Source: Candidatus Neoehrlichia procyonis str. RAC413
GTDB lineage: Bacteria; Pseudomonadota; Alphaproteobacteria; Rickettsiales; Anaplasmataceae
Length of the DNA stretch: 64,000 bases
Assembly: GCF_000964795.1 (NCBI RefSeq)
Contig: NZ_LANX01000001.1
Span: forward strand, 992,001-1,056,000
Direction: 5' to 3'
Below the pieces are notes generated by a model, which did no database searches, was not told where the DNA came from, and saw nothing but the letters and a program-made list of their open reading frames with translations. The position numbers and the translations under genes are program-made. Of the stretch, positions 18,290 to 27,993 are shown in pieces. The number at the start of each line of letters is the position of its first letter. The first letter of the stretch is position 1.

Positions 18290-20605
18290 TTATATACCTG
18301 TATCTGGAGAAAATCTTGGCACGTATTTTATATCAAATTTTTCTTGTTTAATTGGGAACCCAAAATCTATCCTTACTGGTCCGAAAGGGGATTTCCATGA
18401 AAAACCAAATCCAATCGCAATTCTTAAGGACTTACTGCTGTCATAATTATTGTGCATTTCAGAGTCAATTCCAAATAAAGTTGCTGCATCAATAAATAGT
18501 GATCCTTTAATTCCTAAATTATCTGGCAGTCCTATAGGAAAGTCAACCTGATTGATAAGACTGAAGTAAAAATTACCACCCAATGCATCATGGGTTATTT
18601 TATCTCTAGGTCCTATACCAGAAATACTAAATCCTCTAATATCATTGCTTCCAATAAAGAATCTTTGTCCTATTTTTATTCCTTCATTGTTGTAAGCAAA
18701 TACATACCCTAATGATGACTTTATTTTAAAAATAATGTCATTATTAATTTTTTGTAAAATAGGATGAAGATATGTTGCAGAACCTTCAGTTTTTATATAA
18801 TGCAAAGTACCACCAATGCCGGATAGAGACTGTTCTATTTTAGCAAAAATACCATTTTTTGGTTGGTACATATTATCTATGCTACTGTAAATTAGTGAAT
18901 AACCAATAGAAGAGTCTATATTTTTTCCTTTTTGTTCCCTTATTAAAATAGATGCATATCTGCTTACATCATATATGTGATTATACTTATATGAATACTG
19001 CAGAGCACCTATTATGTTGTTTGTAATATTATGTGATAATCTTGTAGAAAAACCCATACTGCTACTACTAAAAACAGAGGTATCTGAAGGTAATACCCGC
19101 TGTTCATTAGCTTGGTTTTTCTGTTGTGAATAAAATAACCCTATTCCTAAGGATATATTGCTGTCTAAAAAGTAAGGTGTTATTAAATCTGCTGCACCTG
19201 AAAAGTTTGTAATAGATCTTTCAAGTTTAATAGCAAAGGTTTTACCAGTACCTAATATATTGCGCTCTTTTATGTTAATCTTCCCTACAAGGCCTGTCAT
19301 TGAAGAAAACCCTGCACCTATGTCAAAAGAACCTGTACCTCTTTCCTTAACATTAAAATTTAAGTCAACGGAATTGTCATTAATTTTTTGAGTTTCTACG
19401 TTTACATCCTCAAAGAAACCCAAATTAAGCACATTTTGTTGTGATGTTTTTACTGTGGATGAATTATATACATCACCTTCTGAGATGCTTAATTGACGTC
19501 TTATTACAGAATCTAAAGTGCGAGTATTATTTTTGATATTAATATTATTTATATATACATGGTCACCTGTATATACTATGTATTTAACATTTACAATATT
19601 GTCTTTTTCAATTATTTCATGTTCGCTTTTTGCAGTTGAAAAGAGGTTACCTTGATTATTAAGGTATGATGTAATTGCAGAAATTGAATTGTTAACTTTT
19701 GTTATGTTAAAAACGTTTCCTTGTTGTGATTGTATAAGTTTTTGCAGATGTGATTTTATATCTTTGTTACCAATGAAATTTTTATCTGTAAATATGGTAC
19801 TAGTGCCAAACTTATATCGATTCCCTTCTTCTAAAGAAAATATAATATTTACACTTGAATAATCATCACTTACTTCTGATATAATTGATCTAACTTTAAA
19901 ATTTATAAAACCATTAGTAGCATAAAAATTGTACAAATTTGCTTGATCAATCATTAACCTGTCAATTAGATACTTTGTACTACTGCTAAAAATTTTAAAA
20001 AACTTAACCTCTTTTGAAGTAAGAAGTGATTTTAGTTGATAATCTGTGAATGACTTGTTGCCGATAAACTTAATTGTTTTAATTTTTGCTGTTATTCCTT
20101 CATTAATATTAATTGTTAAGTCTATACTATTATTGCTCTTATCGGTAATATCATACGTAATCTTTACCCCTAACTTACCCTTACTTTGATACAAAGTGTA
20201 CAATTGAGATATATCATGCCGTAACTTTGTTTTAGTGAATACACTGAGTGCTTTTAGTTGTAGCACATCGTCTTTAAGATCTTTATTGTTGAATTCCTTG
20301 TTACCTTTTATATAAATATTATTTATTACAGGATTTTCTTTTAATCTAATAATTAACTGAGTATCATTTTCAATACTTACCTCAACCTTTGAGAATAAGT
20401 GAGTTGAATATAAGTTCTTTATGATTTGATCAATATTTGCTTGTGTAATGTTCCCTGTTAATGGATGTTTTGTATAAAAGTATATTGTATTATTATCTAT
20501 TCTTTTGTTACCATATATTTTTACAGAAGTGATTTCTGCTGATAATGCATTGGTACTAATTAGATTGAAAGAAAATATTAAAATTATAAACACAACGTAT
20601 TTCAT
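18290..20605 (-). CDS. bamA: Outer membrane protein assembly factor BamA
   Basis: BamA inserts beta-barrel proteins into the outer membrane. The 771-aa protein has a signal peptide (about 1-22, ending LSA), then five POTRA-type repeats to about residue 415 (one boundary is GNKRIDNNTIYFY, another IYIKGNKEFNNK). A C-terminal barrel follows. The barrel contains the family stretch FIGSNDIRGFSISGIGPRD, which holds the RGF motif that lies inside the barrel. The C-terminus SPDTGI lacks the usual terminal Phe. It is flanked by rseP and skp in the classic order. Confidence 0.95.
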   Translation of the reverse strand: MKYVVFIILIFSFNLISTNALSAEITSVKIYGNKRIDNNTIYFYTKHPLTGNITQANIDQIIKNLYSTHLFSKVEVSIENDTQLIIRLKENPVINNIYIKGNKEFNNKDLKDDVLQLKALSVFTKTKLRHDISQLYTLYQSKGKLGVKITYDITDKSNNSIDLTININEGITAKIKTIKFIGNKSFTDYQLKSLLTSKEVKFFKIFSSSTKYLIDRLMIDQANLYNFYATNGFINFKVRSIISEVSDDYSSVNIIFSLEEGNRYKFGTSTIFTDKNFIGNKDIKSHLQKLIQSQQGNVFNITKVNNSISAITSYLNNQGNLFSTAKSEHEIIEKDNIVNVKYIVYTGDHVYINNINIKNNTRTLDSVIRRQLSISEGDVYNSSTVKTSQQNVLNLGFFEDVNVETQKINDNSVDLNFNVKERGTGSFDIGAGFSSMTGLVGKINIKERNILGTGKTFAIKLERSITNFSGAADLITPYFLDSNISLGIGLFYSQQKNQANEQRVLPSDTSVFSSSSMGFSTRLSHNITNNIIGALQYSYKYNHIYDVSRYASILIREQKGKNIDSSIGYSLIYSSIDNMYQPKNGIFAKIEQSLSGIGGTLHYIKTEGSATYLHPILQKINNDIIFKIKSSLGYVFAYNNEGIKIGQRFFIGSNDIRGFSISGIGPRDKITHDALGGNFYFSLINQVDFPIGLPDNLGIKGSLFIDAATLFGIDSEMHNNYDSSKSLRIAIGFGFSWKSPFGPVRIDFGFPIKQEKFDIKYVPRFSPDTGI

Positions 20606-20609
20606 AAGG

Positions 20610-21728
20610 TTACTTTAAAATGCTTTTTATATCATTGAAGGTAGCAAAAATCATTAAAGACAGTAGTAATATAAAACCAATTGTTGCTGCATAGTTTTGA
20701 TATTTTGCACTTATATGTTTACGACGTAAAATGCCTTGTATTGTATATTGCAACATATGTCCCCCATCAAGCATTGGAATTGGAAGTAGATTAACTATCC
20801 CTAGATTAATGGAAATAATTCCCATAAACCACAACACTTCGTTATTTTTTACAGAATAACCAGAGTACTTGGCAATTTGTATTGGACCACCCAGCTCATT
20901 AATACTACGTTGTCCAGTGATCATTTGCCATATCATAAGTAGAGTTGTGTAAATTAAATTGTAAGTATATATACAGGAGTTAGTAAATGCTGAAGTAACA
21001 GATAACTTTTGCAGTTGATAATCTTGACGAAGTTGACTTGCTAAAATTCCTAAAAATGGTATTTGTGATTTTCCTACAGTACGCATTTCTGGATAAATAG
21101 TAGTTGTATCTTGTACATTTTGTCGTAAATATAGAATTGATAGTTTTTGATTACCATTTTCTATAACATATTTTTGGATGTCTTTAAACCACTTAATATC
21201 ATGGTTATTAATTTTTAAAATAACATCTCCTGCGACTAAACCTGCTTTTTCTGCGGCACTATTCTTTTCTATTTTACCAACAACTGCTAGAGGGTGCATT
21301 ATTCCTTGCACGTTGAAAAATACTGTTAAAATTATTACGGCAAATAGTAGGTTAGCAAGTGGACCAGCAAAAGCAATGCAAAACTTTTGCAATAGAGATT
21401 TCTCATAAAATGCATACAGCTTTTCTTCAGCTGTTAAGTTACTTGATGTTGCACCAGTGCTGGCAATATTTGCATCACCAAACATTTTTACGTAGCCACC
21501 TATAGGAATTAAGCTGAATTTCCATCTTGTACCTGACTTATCTTTGATACCAAATAGTTCAGGACCAAAACCTATGGAGAATGTTTCAATTTTTACGTTA
21601 CAAATTTTAGCAACAATATAGTGTCCATACTCATGGATAAAAACTATAATGGAAATTATAAATATAAACGACGATAAATAAAAAAAGCTATCATTAGCAG
21701 CACTAAATATTTTAGTCAAGTATATCAT
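20610..21728 (-). CDS. rseP: RIP zinc metalloprotease RseP
   Basis: This is a site-2-type intramembrane protease that cuts transmembrane segments, such as anti-sigma factors and signal peptide remnants. The 372-aa protein has the zinc motif HEYGH (H32, E33, H36) in the first helix, a PDZ domain around 140-215 (AAEKAGLVAGDVILKINN), and the second active-site motif NLLPIPMLDGGH near 315. Length is shorter than E. coli RseP (450 aa), in keeping with one PDZ domain instead of two. It is the first gene of the rseP-bamA-skp-fabZ-purH run. Confidence 0.93.
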   Translation of the reverse strand: MIYLTKIFSAANDSFFYLSSFIFIISIIVFIHEYGHYIVAKICNVKIETFSIGFGPELFGIKDKSGTRWKFSLIPIGGYVKMFGDANIASTGATSSNLTAEEKLYAFYEKSLLQKFCIAFAGPLANLLFAVIILTVFFNVQGIMHPLAVVGKIEKNSAAEKAGLVAGDVILKINNHDIKWFKDIQKYVIENGNQKLSILYLRQNVQDTTTIYPEMRTVGKSQIPFLGILASQLRQDYQLQKLSVTSAFTNSCIYTYNLIYTTLLMIWQMITGQRSINELGGPIQIAKYSGYSVKNNEVLWFMGIISINLGIVNLLPIPMLDGGHMLQYTIQGILRRKHISAKYQNYAATIGFILLLSLMIFATFNDIKSILK

Positions 21729-21777
21729 AAGATGCTAACTTACTTTTAAAAGTGCAATATATATTATATTAATGTGT

Positions 21778-21806
21778 TTGACAATAGAATATGTAATACT
21801 TATCTG
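21778..21806 (+). promoter_or_regulatory. sdhE: Candidate promoter of sdhE
   Basis: A perfect -35 TTGACA (21778-21783) is followed after 17 bases by a weak -10 TATCTG (21801-21806). The site lies about 30 bases before the sdhE ATG. The -10 has only three consensus bases, so the call is tentative. Confidence 0.3.
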
Positions 21807-21834
21807 TAATAAATCCAATAAATACGTGTAAATA

Positions 21835-22107
21835 ATGTTAGATATTAATGAAAAAAGAAAAAAACTGCTGTATAGAAGCTTACATAGAGGGTGTAAAGAA
21901 ATTGACATATTACTTGGAGGATTTGCAGTACAGTGCATTTTTTTATTAGATGATCAAGAAATTAGTGAATATGAAAAGATAGTTGATATGGATGATAAAT
22001 TGCTGTATGAGTATATTACTGGTAAACAGCCTATTCCTTTGTTAGTAAATAAGTTAATGGAGCGTATTATTTCTTTTAATAAGGCAAATGTTAATTTAAT
22101 TGAATAA
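21835..22107 (+). CDS. sdhE: FAD assembly factor SdhE (Sdh5 family)
   Basis: SdhE promotes covalent attachment of FAD to the succinate dehydrogenase flavoprotein. The 90-aa protein has the family hallmark RGCKEIDILLGGF (the RGxxE motif) near residue 20, followed by the helical stretch LLDDQEISEYEKIVDMDDKLLYEYITGKQPIP in normal order and spacing. Length is typical. It is divergent from rseP; the sdh genes themselves are not in the window. Confidence 0.9.
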   Translation: MLDINEKRKKLLYRSLHRGCKEIDILLGGFAVQCIFLLDDQEISEYEKIVDMDDKLLYEYITGKQPIPLLVNKLMERIISFNKANVNLIE

Positions 22108-22220
22108 GATACTGAATTTACATTTTAGTAAGATGAGGTCATTGAAAAATTATTTATTGTAGGTGAATAAAGCTTACATATGTATTTGATGTTTAGTAAA
22201 TTTATTAATAATGATTTTGT

Positions 22221-23399
22221 ATGAGTACTCTTGGTCTATTTTATACAATTTTCTGTGCTTTTATTGGTGGTATCATTTTGAATTGTATGCCTTGTGTATT
22301 TCCTATTTTATCATTGAAAATCATGTCATTAGTACAAGGCGGTACTTGTAAAAATGGCTATAGAATTAATGGTATAGTATATGCAGCTGGTATTATGTCT
22401 AGTATGTTTGTTTTATCTATTATATTATTAATATTACGTCATACGGGATCTTTAATAGGATGGGGATTTCAAATGCAGTCTTCAGTATTTATAGTAATAC
22501 TGATGTATATTACTTTTTTAGTGGGATTATTTTTTTCAGGGTTTCTTAATATTGTATTGCCAGGATTTGTAGGTTATAATGTTCAATCTGGTATGTTAGG
22601 TAATTTTCTATCAGGAATACTATCAACTTTTATTGCGACACCTTGTACAGCACCTTTTATGGTATCTGCTGTAAGTTTTGCTATAATGTATCCTAGTATA
22701 TATTCTATTATAATATTTCAAGCGATAGGACTAGGAATAGCATTTCCTTATTTGTTAATATCTTTTTTTCCTAAATTGTTGTTTTTTATACCAAGACCTG
22801 GAAAATGGATGGAGATTTTAAAGGAATTTTTGTCATTCCCTATGTATATATCTGCGATATGGTTATTATATATTTTGGTTAAGCAGAAGGGTATAGTATT
22901 TTTATTTCCAGCTTTATGTGGTGTTGTTTTAATTATTGCGGGTATTTGGGCGCTTAAGTTTATTGATAAAGGTTGTTTTAAATTTTTATTACCTTTATCC
23001 ATTGTACTAGTGATCGTACTTTCTTTTTATTATACTAATAAGGTTTTCTATGTTGCTACTGCTTCAAGGAGTATAGAGTTTTCTCAGGAAAAGCTTAATG
23101 TTTTGTTAAACAAAGGGAAGTCTGTATTTCTTGCTATAGGAGCGGAATGGTGTTTAACATGTAAATTAAATGAACAGGTATTAGAATCTAAAGATATTCA
23201 AGAGTTACTTTCCAAAAAAAGAATAATTTATATGAAAGCTGATTGGACTAATAAAGACAATGATATTGCAGCTTATCTTGATAAAATGAAGCAAAGTAGC
23301 ATACCATTTTATATCTTGTATGTTAATGGAAATAAAGTCAAAATCTTACCACAGCTTTTAAGCAGCAAAATCCTCAAGGACACTTTAAATGATTATTAA
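22221..23399 (+). CDS. DsbD-like thiol:disulfide interchange protein
   Basis: It moves electrons from cytoplasmic thioredoxin across the inner membrane. The 392-aa protein has an N-terminal eight-helix DsbD-type domain, with C25 in MPCVFPIL and C142 in ATPCTAPF as the redox pair. A C-terminal thioredoxin-like domain carries W-C311-L-T-C314 (EWCLTCKLNE). The N-terminal periplasmic domain of full-length DsbD is missing, so the build is like ScsB/DsbD short forms. Likely clients are cytochrome c maturation proteins or periplasmic disulfide proteins. The many cysteines in the exported proteins at 53-64 kb are possible substrates, by inference only. Its stop overlaps the convergent dacA end. Confidence 0.88.
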   Translation: MSTLGLFYTIFCAFIGGIILNCMPCVFPILSLKIMSLVQGGTCKNGYRINGIVYAAGIMSSMFVLSIILLILRHTGSLIGWGFQMQSSVFIVILMYITFLVGLFFSGFLNIVLPGFVGYNVQSGMLGNFLSGILSTFIATPCTAPFMVSAVSFAIMYPSIYSIIIFQAIGLGIAFPYLLISFFPKLLFFIPRPGKWMEILKEFLSFPMYISAIWLLYILVKQKGIVFLFPALCGVVLIIAGIWALKFIDKGCFKFLLPLSIVLVIVLSFYYTNKVFYVATASRSIEFSQEKLNVLLNKGKSVFLAIGAEWCLTCKLNEQVLESKDIQELLSKKRIIYMKADWTNKDNDIAAYLDKMKQSSIPFYILYVNGNKVKILPQLLSSKILKDTLNDY

Positions 23400-24508
23400 T
23401 ATAATAACATGTGTAATATTTTTTCAAAATAATTTAAGGATCTCACATTTTTCATTGCATATACAGGAACTACCTTTTCCCCTAATTCTGGTATTTGTAT
23501 GTGTAATTCACCAACTTTTTGTCCCTTTCTTATTGGTGCAGGAATAATATTATTTCGAGAAATAAATGCTTTAATTTTGTCATAAGAATTATTGTGATAA
23601 GTAACTGTAACATCATCATGGATAGTTAATGGTACAACTTTATCTTTACCATACCATACAGTTGCTTGATCAATTTGAGAATTCTTATGAAATATTGTTT
23701 TTGTGTTAAAATTATTAAAAGAGTATGAGATGAGTTTTTTTGCTTCGGAAACACGCTCTGTTTCATGTTTAAGTCCACTTACAACAACAAAAATGCGCCT
23801 ACTATTTTGCTCTGCCGATGCTATTAAGCCATATCCGCCTTTATTGGTATGACCAGTTTTAATTCCATCAACACCGATATTATATTGAAGTAAAATATTG
23901 TTATTTTTCTGATAGATATTATTGTAAGTAAAATCTTTTTGGCTAAAGAGATGGTAATATTCTGGGAAATCTTTAAATATTCTCACAGATAAAAATACTA
24001 TATCTTTTGCTGACATTAAATGATTTTCGTCAGGCCATCCAGTAACATTGCTAAAGTGGCTTTTTGTTAAACCTAGTTTTTGTGCCATATTATTCATTTC
24101 GTCGACGAAGTTTTGTTGTGATCCAGAAATACCTTCTGCAAGAGTAATACATGCATCATTTCCTGATGCAACAACAATGCCATTAATTAAATCACGCACT
24201 TTTACTTGCTGTCCCTCACGAAGAAATATTGAAGAACCACCCCTTTGCCAAGCACTTTTACTTACAACGAACTTATCATCCATTTTTATGATACCTGCTT
24301 TTAAGTATTGAAATGCGATATAAAGAGTCATAAGCTTACTCATGGAAGAAGGTACAATTTTCTCTTCTGCATTTCGTGCAAACAAAATTGAGTTAGAGTT
24401 AAGCTCAAAAACTATAGCATTAGGAGCTTTGGTATATAATTGAAAAGCATTCAGCGAGCTAGTTGTAAAAATAAAAAGCGAAAGCGTTAAGAATGTTACT
24501 ATATGCAT
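23396..24508 (-). CDS. dacA: D-alanyl-D-alanine carboxypeptidase (penicillin-binding protein 5/6 family)
   Basis: This is a serine peptidase that removes the terminal D-Ala of peptidoglycan stem peptides in the periplasm. The 370-aa protein has a signal peptide (about 1-21, ending LNA) and all three penicillin-binding motifs: S55-M-S-K58, S115-G-N117 and K217-T-G219. A C-terminal beta-rich domain and a possible amphipathic end helix (YFEKILHMLLY) follow, the usual membrane anchor. Length fits class C low-mass PBPs. It is present even though this lineage is thought to have reduced peptidoglycan. Confidence 0.93.
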   Translation of the reverse strand: MHIVTFLTLSLFIFTTSSLNAFQLYTKAPNAIVFELNSNSILFARNAEEKIVPSSMSKLMTLYIAFQYLKAGIIKMDDKFVVSKSAWQRGGSSIFLREGQQVKVRDLINGIVVASGNDACITLAEGISGSQQNFVDEMNNMAQKLGLTKSHFSNVTGWPDENHLMSAKDIVFLSVRIFKDFPEYYHLFSQKDFTYNNIYQKNNNILLQYNIGVDGIKTGHTNKGGYGLIASAEQNSRRIFVVVSGLKHETERVSEAKKLISYSFNNFNTKTIFHKNSQIDQATVWYGKDKVVPLTIHDDVTVTYHNNSYDKIKAFISRNNIIPAPIRKGQKVGELHIQIPELGEKVVPVYAMKNVRSLNYFEKILHMLLY

Positions 24509-25049
24509 TATTACTGAGTTTGTGTATCTTAAATTTGTGTGCTTTATTTATACTTATGTTTAATATTGATATCAACAACTAAATTATAAATGATATATAA
24601 ATATGTTTAATATTGATATCAGCAATAGATTGTAAATGGTATTATTAAATATTTTGCATGATTTTCAATATTTGAACTAAAATTTTGCGCTAAGAATTTC
24701 AATATTTAAAGTTTGTTGATATTTAATATTAGCTATTATTGTATGATAATTTTGTTAAATGCTTTTTTAGTGTATTTTATGATATAGTATTTAGCATTAT
24801 TAATTATATTATCAAAATTATAATTGAATGTAGGCTAGTAGATATAGTGTAAGGTAATGGTTTTGTATTTATTTATAATATTCAGCAGAAGACATGAAAT
24901 TTTTTAAAGGTTGCGATACTATATGTTTTGTGTGTTGGGGAAAATTCACTGTGTAAGAAAAATTTAAGGTATAAACTATTTTACTTTGCATATTAACCCC
25001 TATGTTTATAATATCAGTAGTGTAGTTTTAGCTAAGGTAGGTATTTAGT
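24509..25049. other. Gene-less stretch between dacA and panC (divergent)
   Basis: This is 541 bases and should contain both promoters. It holds the short tandem repeat at 24555-24648. I see no coding frame and no convincing promoter pair. Confidence 0.4.
24555..24648. repeat. Two-copy 47-base tandem repeat
   Basis: TATGTTTAATATTGATATCA begins at 24555 and again at 24602. After it, the copies read ACAACTAAATTATAAATG and GCAATAGATTGTAAATGG, so the second half has drifted. Confidence 0.75.
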
Positions 25050-25889
25050 ATGCAAATTATGAGGGATATTGTTTCTATTAAAAGTTGTGTAAAGCAATTT
25101 TGTGATAGTAACTATAAAGTTGGGTTAGTACCAACTATGGGTGCTTTACATGATGGACATTTATCCTTGGTAAACGTTATTAAGGAAAAAGTTGATAAAG
25201 TAATATTGAGTATCTTTGTTAATCCTTTACAATTCTCACATGGTGAAGATTATGAGAGTTATCCAAGAAGTGAAAAACATGATTGTGAAAAATGTGAAAA
25301 GGCTGGAGTAGATGTTGTGTACTTGCCTATAAGCAGTCTTATGTATCCTAGCGGGTTTTCAACTACTGTAAATGTTGGTAAATTATCTAAAGAATTATGT
25401 GGACTATCTAGAGTAAAATATTTCGATGGAATTATGACAGTTTTATTAAAACTTGTAATGCAAACAAAAGTACAGTTTATGATTCTAGGAGAAAAAGATT
25501 ATCAAATGTTATTTTTAACACGTAAATTGTTTCAGGACTTAAATATAGATATTGAGATTTTGCAAGGTGCTACAATAAGAACTAATAATGGATTAGCATT
25601 GTCATCACGTCATAAATATTTAAGTGAAGAACAAAAATGTACAGCAAATTACATATATCATGCGTTGGTTGATATAGCGAAAAGGTTAAAGGATGAACCT
25701 TACAAATTATGTGATATTATTGAAAGTGGAAAGCAATCTTTTCAAGATAAAGGATTTGTACTTGATTATTTGCAAGTGCGTGATAATGATACTTTAGAAG
25801 AGATAAATTTTTTTAGAGAACCAGCAAGGATTTTTGTTGCAGCTTATTTAGGGAAGTGTAGACTTATTGATAATTTACTTATAGTTTAA
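25050..25889 (+). CDS. panC: Pantothenate synthetase
   Basis: PanC joins pantoate and beta-alanine with ATP, the last step of vitamin B5 synthesis. The 279-aa protein has the nucleotidyltransferase motif PTMGALHDGHLSL near 28-40 (with the HxGH signature), VNPLQFSHGEDYESYPR, a middle segment LGEKDYQ, and SSRHKYLS near the C-terminal domain. Length is typical. The gamma-carbonic-anhydrase-like gene starts 7 bases downstream. panB is not adjacent. Confidence 0.95.
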   Translation: MQIMRDIVSIKSCVKQFCDSNYKVGLVPTMGALHDGHLSLVNVIKEKVDKVILSIFVNPLQFSHGEDYESYPRSEKHDCEKCEKAGVDVVYLPISSLMYPSGFSTTVNVGKLSKELCGLSRVKYFDGIMTVLLKLVMQTKVQFMILGEKDYQMLFLTRKLFQDLNIDIEILQGATIRTNNGLALSSRHKYLSEEQKCTANYIYHALVDIAKRLKDEPYKLCDIIESGKQSFQDKGFVLDYLQVRDNDTLEEINFFREPARIFVAAYLGKCRLIDNLLIV

Positions 25890-25895
25890 TGTGTA

Positions 25896-26408
25896 GTGAG
25901 TTGTTTTATTAAATATCAAGGTAGTTTTCCTGTAATAGATGATTGTGCATTTGTTGCGGATGGTGCTTTTATTATAGGGAAAGTGTTTATAAAAAAAAAT
26001 GTTAGTATATGGTATAACGCGGTCTTGCGTGGTGATGTAGGTGAGATTTATATTGATGATGGTACTAATGTTCAGGATGGTACAGTAATACATGTTGATA
26101 GAAATAATGGGGATACAAGAATTGGTAAAATGGTTACAATTGGTCATTGTGCTATATTACATGCATGTACAATTTTTGATAAAGTTTTTATTGGTATGGG
26201 ATCTATTGTCATGGATAATGCAATAATGGAAAATTATAGTATGCTAGCTGCAGGTTCAATACTTACAAAAGGTAAAATAGTAAAGAGCGGAGAGTTATGG
26301 TCTGGTAGGCCTGCAAAATTTTTTCGTAAACTTTCTGAAGAAGAAATGTTGCATATTGATGAATCAGCGCATAATTATATAGAACTGTCTCGTAAGTACT
26401 CAAAATAA
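25896..26408 (+). CDS. Gamma carbonic anhydrase-like hexapeptide-repeat protein
   Basis: This is a 170-aa left-handed beta-helix protein of the YrdA/PaaY/CaiE group. It has imperfect hexapeptide repeats and the three histidines of the zinc site: VIHVD, then GHCAILHAC. The arginine motif RGDVGEI is also present. Some members are carbonic anhydrases, some have no known activity. The start is GTG at 25896, 7 bases after panC, which suggests a shared transcript. The enzymatic role is not decided by sequence alone. Confidence 0.88.
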   Translation: MSCFIKYQGSFPVIDDCAFVADGAFIIGKVFIKKNVSIWYNAVLRGDVGEIYIDDGTNVQDGTVIHVDRNNGDTRIGKMVTIGHCAILHACTIFDKVFIGMGSIVMDNAIMENYSMLAAGSILTKGKIVKSGELWSGRPAKFFRKLSEEEMLHIDESAHNYIELSRKYSK

Positions 26409-26769
26409 TTGTACGTGATGTTTGTTTAAGGAAATATTAGATTTTAGCCTTTATGTGAGTGTCTAGTGATTTTAAGTGTGTGTTAACACTTTAAAGCTTA
26501 TGGAAATTTTTTATTTTAACTATGTATTGATATACTAGAAGGATTATAAATTTTATTTCAAACTGTATTAGCTTATTAAATAATATACATACATTTTGTA
26601 TTGATTATTTAATAATTCGTTTATATTTTATAATTGTGTCATTTTTAGAAAGATTTGATAAATATTTACTCTGATCTACAATTTGACATTTTGATTATTT
26701 AATGATTAATTACTTGTAATAATATAGTAAGTAACAATACTAATTGCATTATCAGTGTAAGGTTTTTTT
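26409..26769. other. Gene-less stretch upstream of sucB
   Basis: This is 361 bases. A weak hairpin AAGTGT/ACACTT (26474-26491) lies after the preceding gene but lacks an immediate T run. A perfect TTGACA at 26683-26688 could be the sucB -35, but no good -10 follows at the right distance. Confidence 0.35.
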
Positions 26770-27984
26770 ATGAATAATTTAATAGAGATAAAGGCTGATA
26801 GTCTTGGGGGGGAATCTATACTTGAAGCTCCCGTACGAGTACTTAAAAATGTTGGTAGTTCTGTACATAAGGATGAGGTGATATTTATCATTGAAACTGA
26901 TAAAACTTCATTAGAGGTGGTATCTCCAGTGGAGGGAGTAATAACAAAGATATGTGTTGCAGATGATGATATGATTTCTAAGGGTCAAGTATTGGCAATT
27001 GTTGATCAACAAGTGTCTAATCCTTCGAATAATGAATTATATGGTGATAAAAATAATGAGCAAATTGAGCAGGATAATATGCAAAAATTTATTGAGAAAA
27101 GGCATGCACCTGCTGCTTATAAAATTGCAGAAGAGGAATCAGTAAATTTAAGCGAGGTGAAGGGTTCTGGTTATAATAAGAGAGTAACAAAATCTGATGT
27201 TTTAGAGCATATTAATAAAAGTCTTACTACTAGTAGGGATGATTTTTCTAGAGATGTAACAAAAAGCAATATTCCTAAAGAGCCAGGCAGAGAACAACGT
27301 GTTAAAATGAGTAAAATTAGACAGGTTATTGCTTTGAGACTTAAAGAATCTCAAAATACTGCTGCTATACTTACCACATTTAATGAAATAGACATGAAAA
27401 GTGTTATGGATATTCGGACAAAATATAAAGATGGTTTCGAAAAAAAGTATAACACTAAATTAGGGTTTATGTCGTTTTTTATTAAGGCTGTGACGTTAGC
27501 TTTAAAAGAAGTTCCAGTGATTAATGCTGAAATATGTGATAATGACATTGTATATAAAAACTATTATGATATAGGTATTGCTGTTGGTACAGATAAAGGA
27601 TTGGTTGTTCCTGTAATACGCAATGCAGATAAGATGTCTTTTGCTGATTTAGAAATTATGCTTTTATCACTAAGTAAAAAAGCAAGAGATGGCAAGCTTG
27701 AAGTTGCTGATATGGTTGGTGCTACATTTACTATTACTAATGGTGGTGTTTATGGATCTTTATTATCAACTCCGATAATTAATCCCCCTCAATCTGGGAT
27801 TTTGGGTATGCATACAATACAAAATCGTCCTGTTGTAGTTAATGGGTCTATAGAAATAAGACCAATGATGTATGTTGCATTATCTTATGATCATAGGATT
27901 GTTGATGGTCAAGGAGCAGTAACGTTTTTAGTACGTATTAAACAATATCTTGAAGATCCTGTTAGAATGTATTTAGATGTATAA
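26770..27984 (+). CDS. sucB: 2-oxoglutarate dehydrogenase E2, dihydrolipoamide succinyltransferase
   Basis: This is the E2 core of the 2-oxoglutarate dehydrogenase complex in the TCA cycle. The 404-aa protein has, in order, a lipoyl domain with the lipoylated lysine K45 in ETDKTSLEV, a flexible linker, and a peripheral subunit-binding domain near 111-150 ([23 protein letters not shown]). The catalytic domain ends [12 protein letters not shown], with H375 and D379 as active-site residues. The N-terminus and catalytic domain fit SucB better than AceF. sucA is not adjacent, as is common in this family. Confidence 0.92.
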   Translation: MNNLIEIKADSLGGESILEAPVRVLKNVGSSVHKDEVIFIIETDKTSLEVVSPVEGVITKICVADDDMISKGQVLAIVDQQVSNPSNNELYGDKNNEQIEQDNMQKFIEKRHAPAAYKIAEEESVNLSEVKGSGYNKRVTKSDVLEHINKSLTTSRDDFSRDVTKSNIPKEPGREQRVKMSKIRQVIALRLKESQNTAAILTTFNEIDMKSVMDIRTKYKDGFEKKYNTKLGFMSFFIKAVTLALKEVPVINAEICDNDIVYKNYYDIGIAVGTDKGLVVPVIRNADKMSFADLEIMLLSLSKKARDGKLEVADMVGATFTITNGGVYGSLLSTPIINPPQSGILGMHTIQNRPVVVNGSIEIRPMMYVALSYDHRIVDGQGAVTFLVRIKQYLEDPVRMYLDV

Positions 27985-27993
27985 TTTATAAAC

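Noticed and set aside
26683-26712. TTGACA before sucB as a promoter
   Set aside because: The -35 is perfect, but nothing at 15-18 bases spacing resembles a -10 box beyond what the AT-rich background gives.
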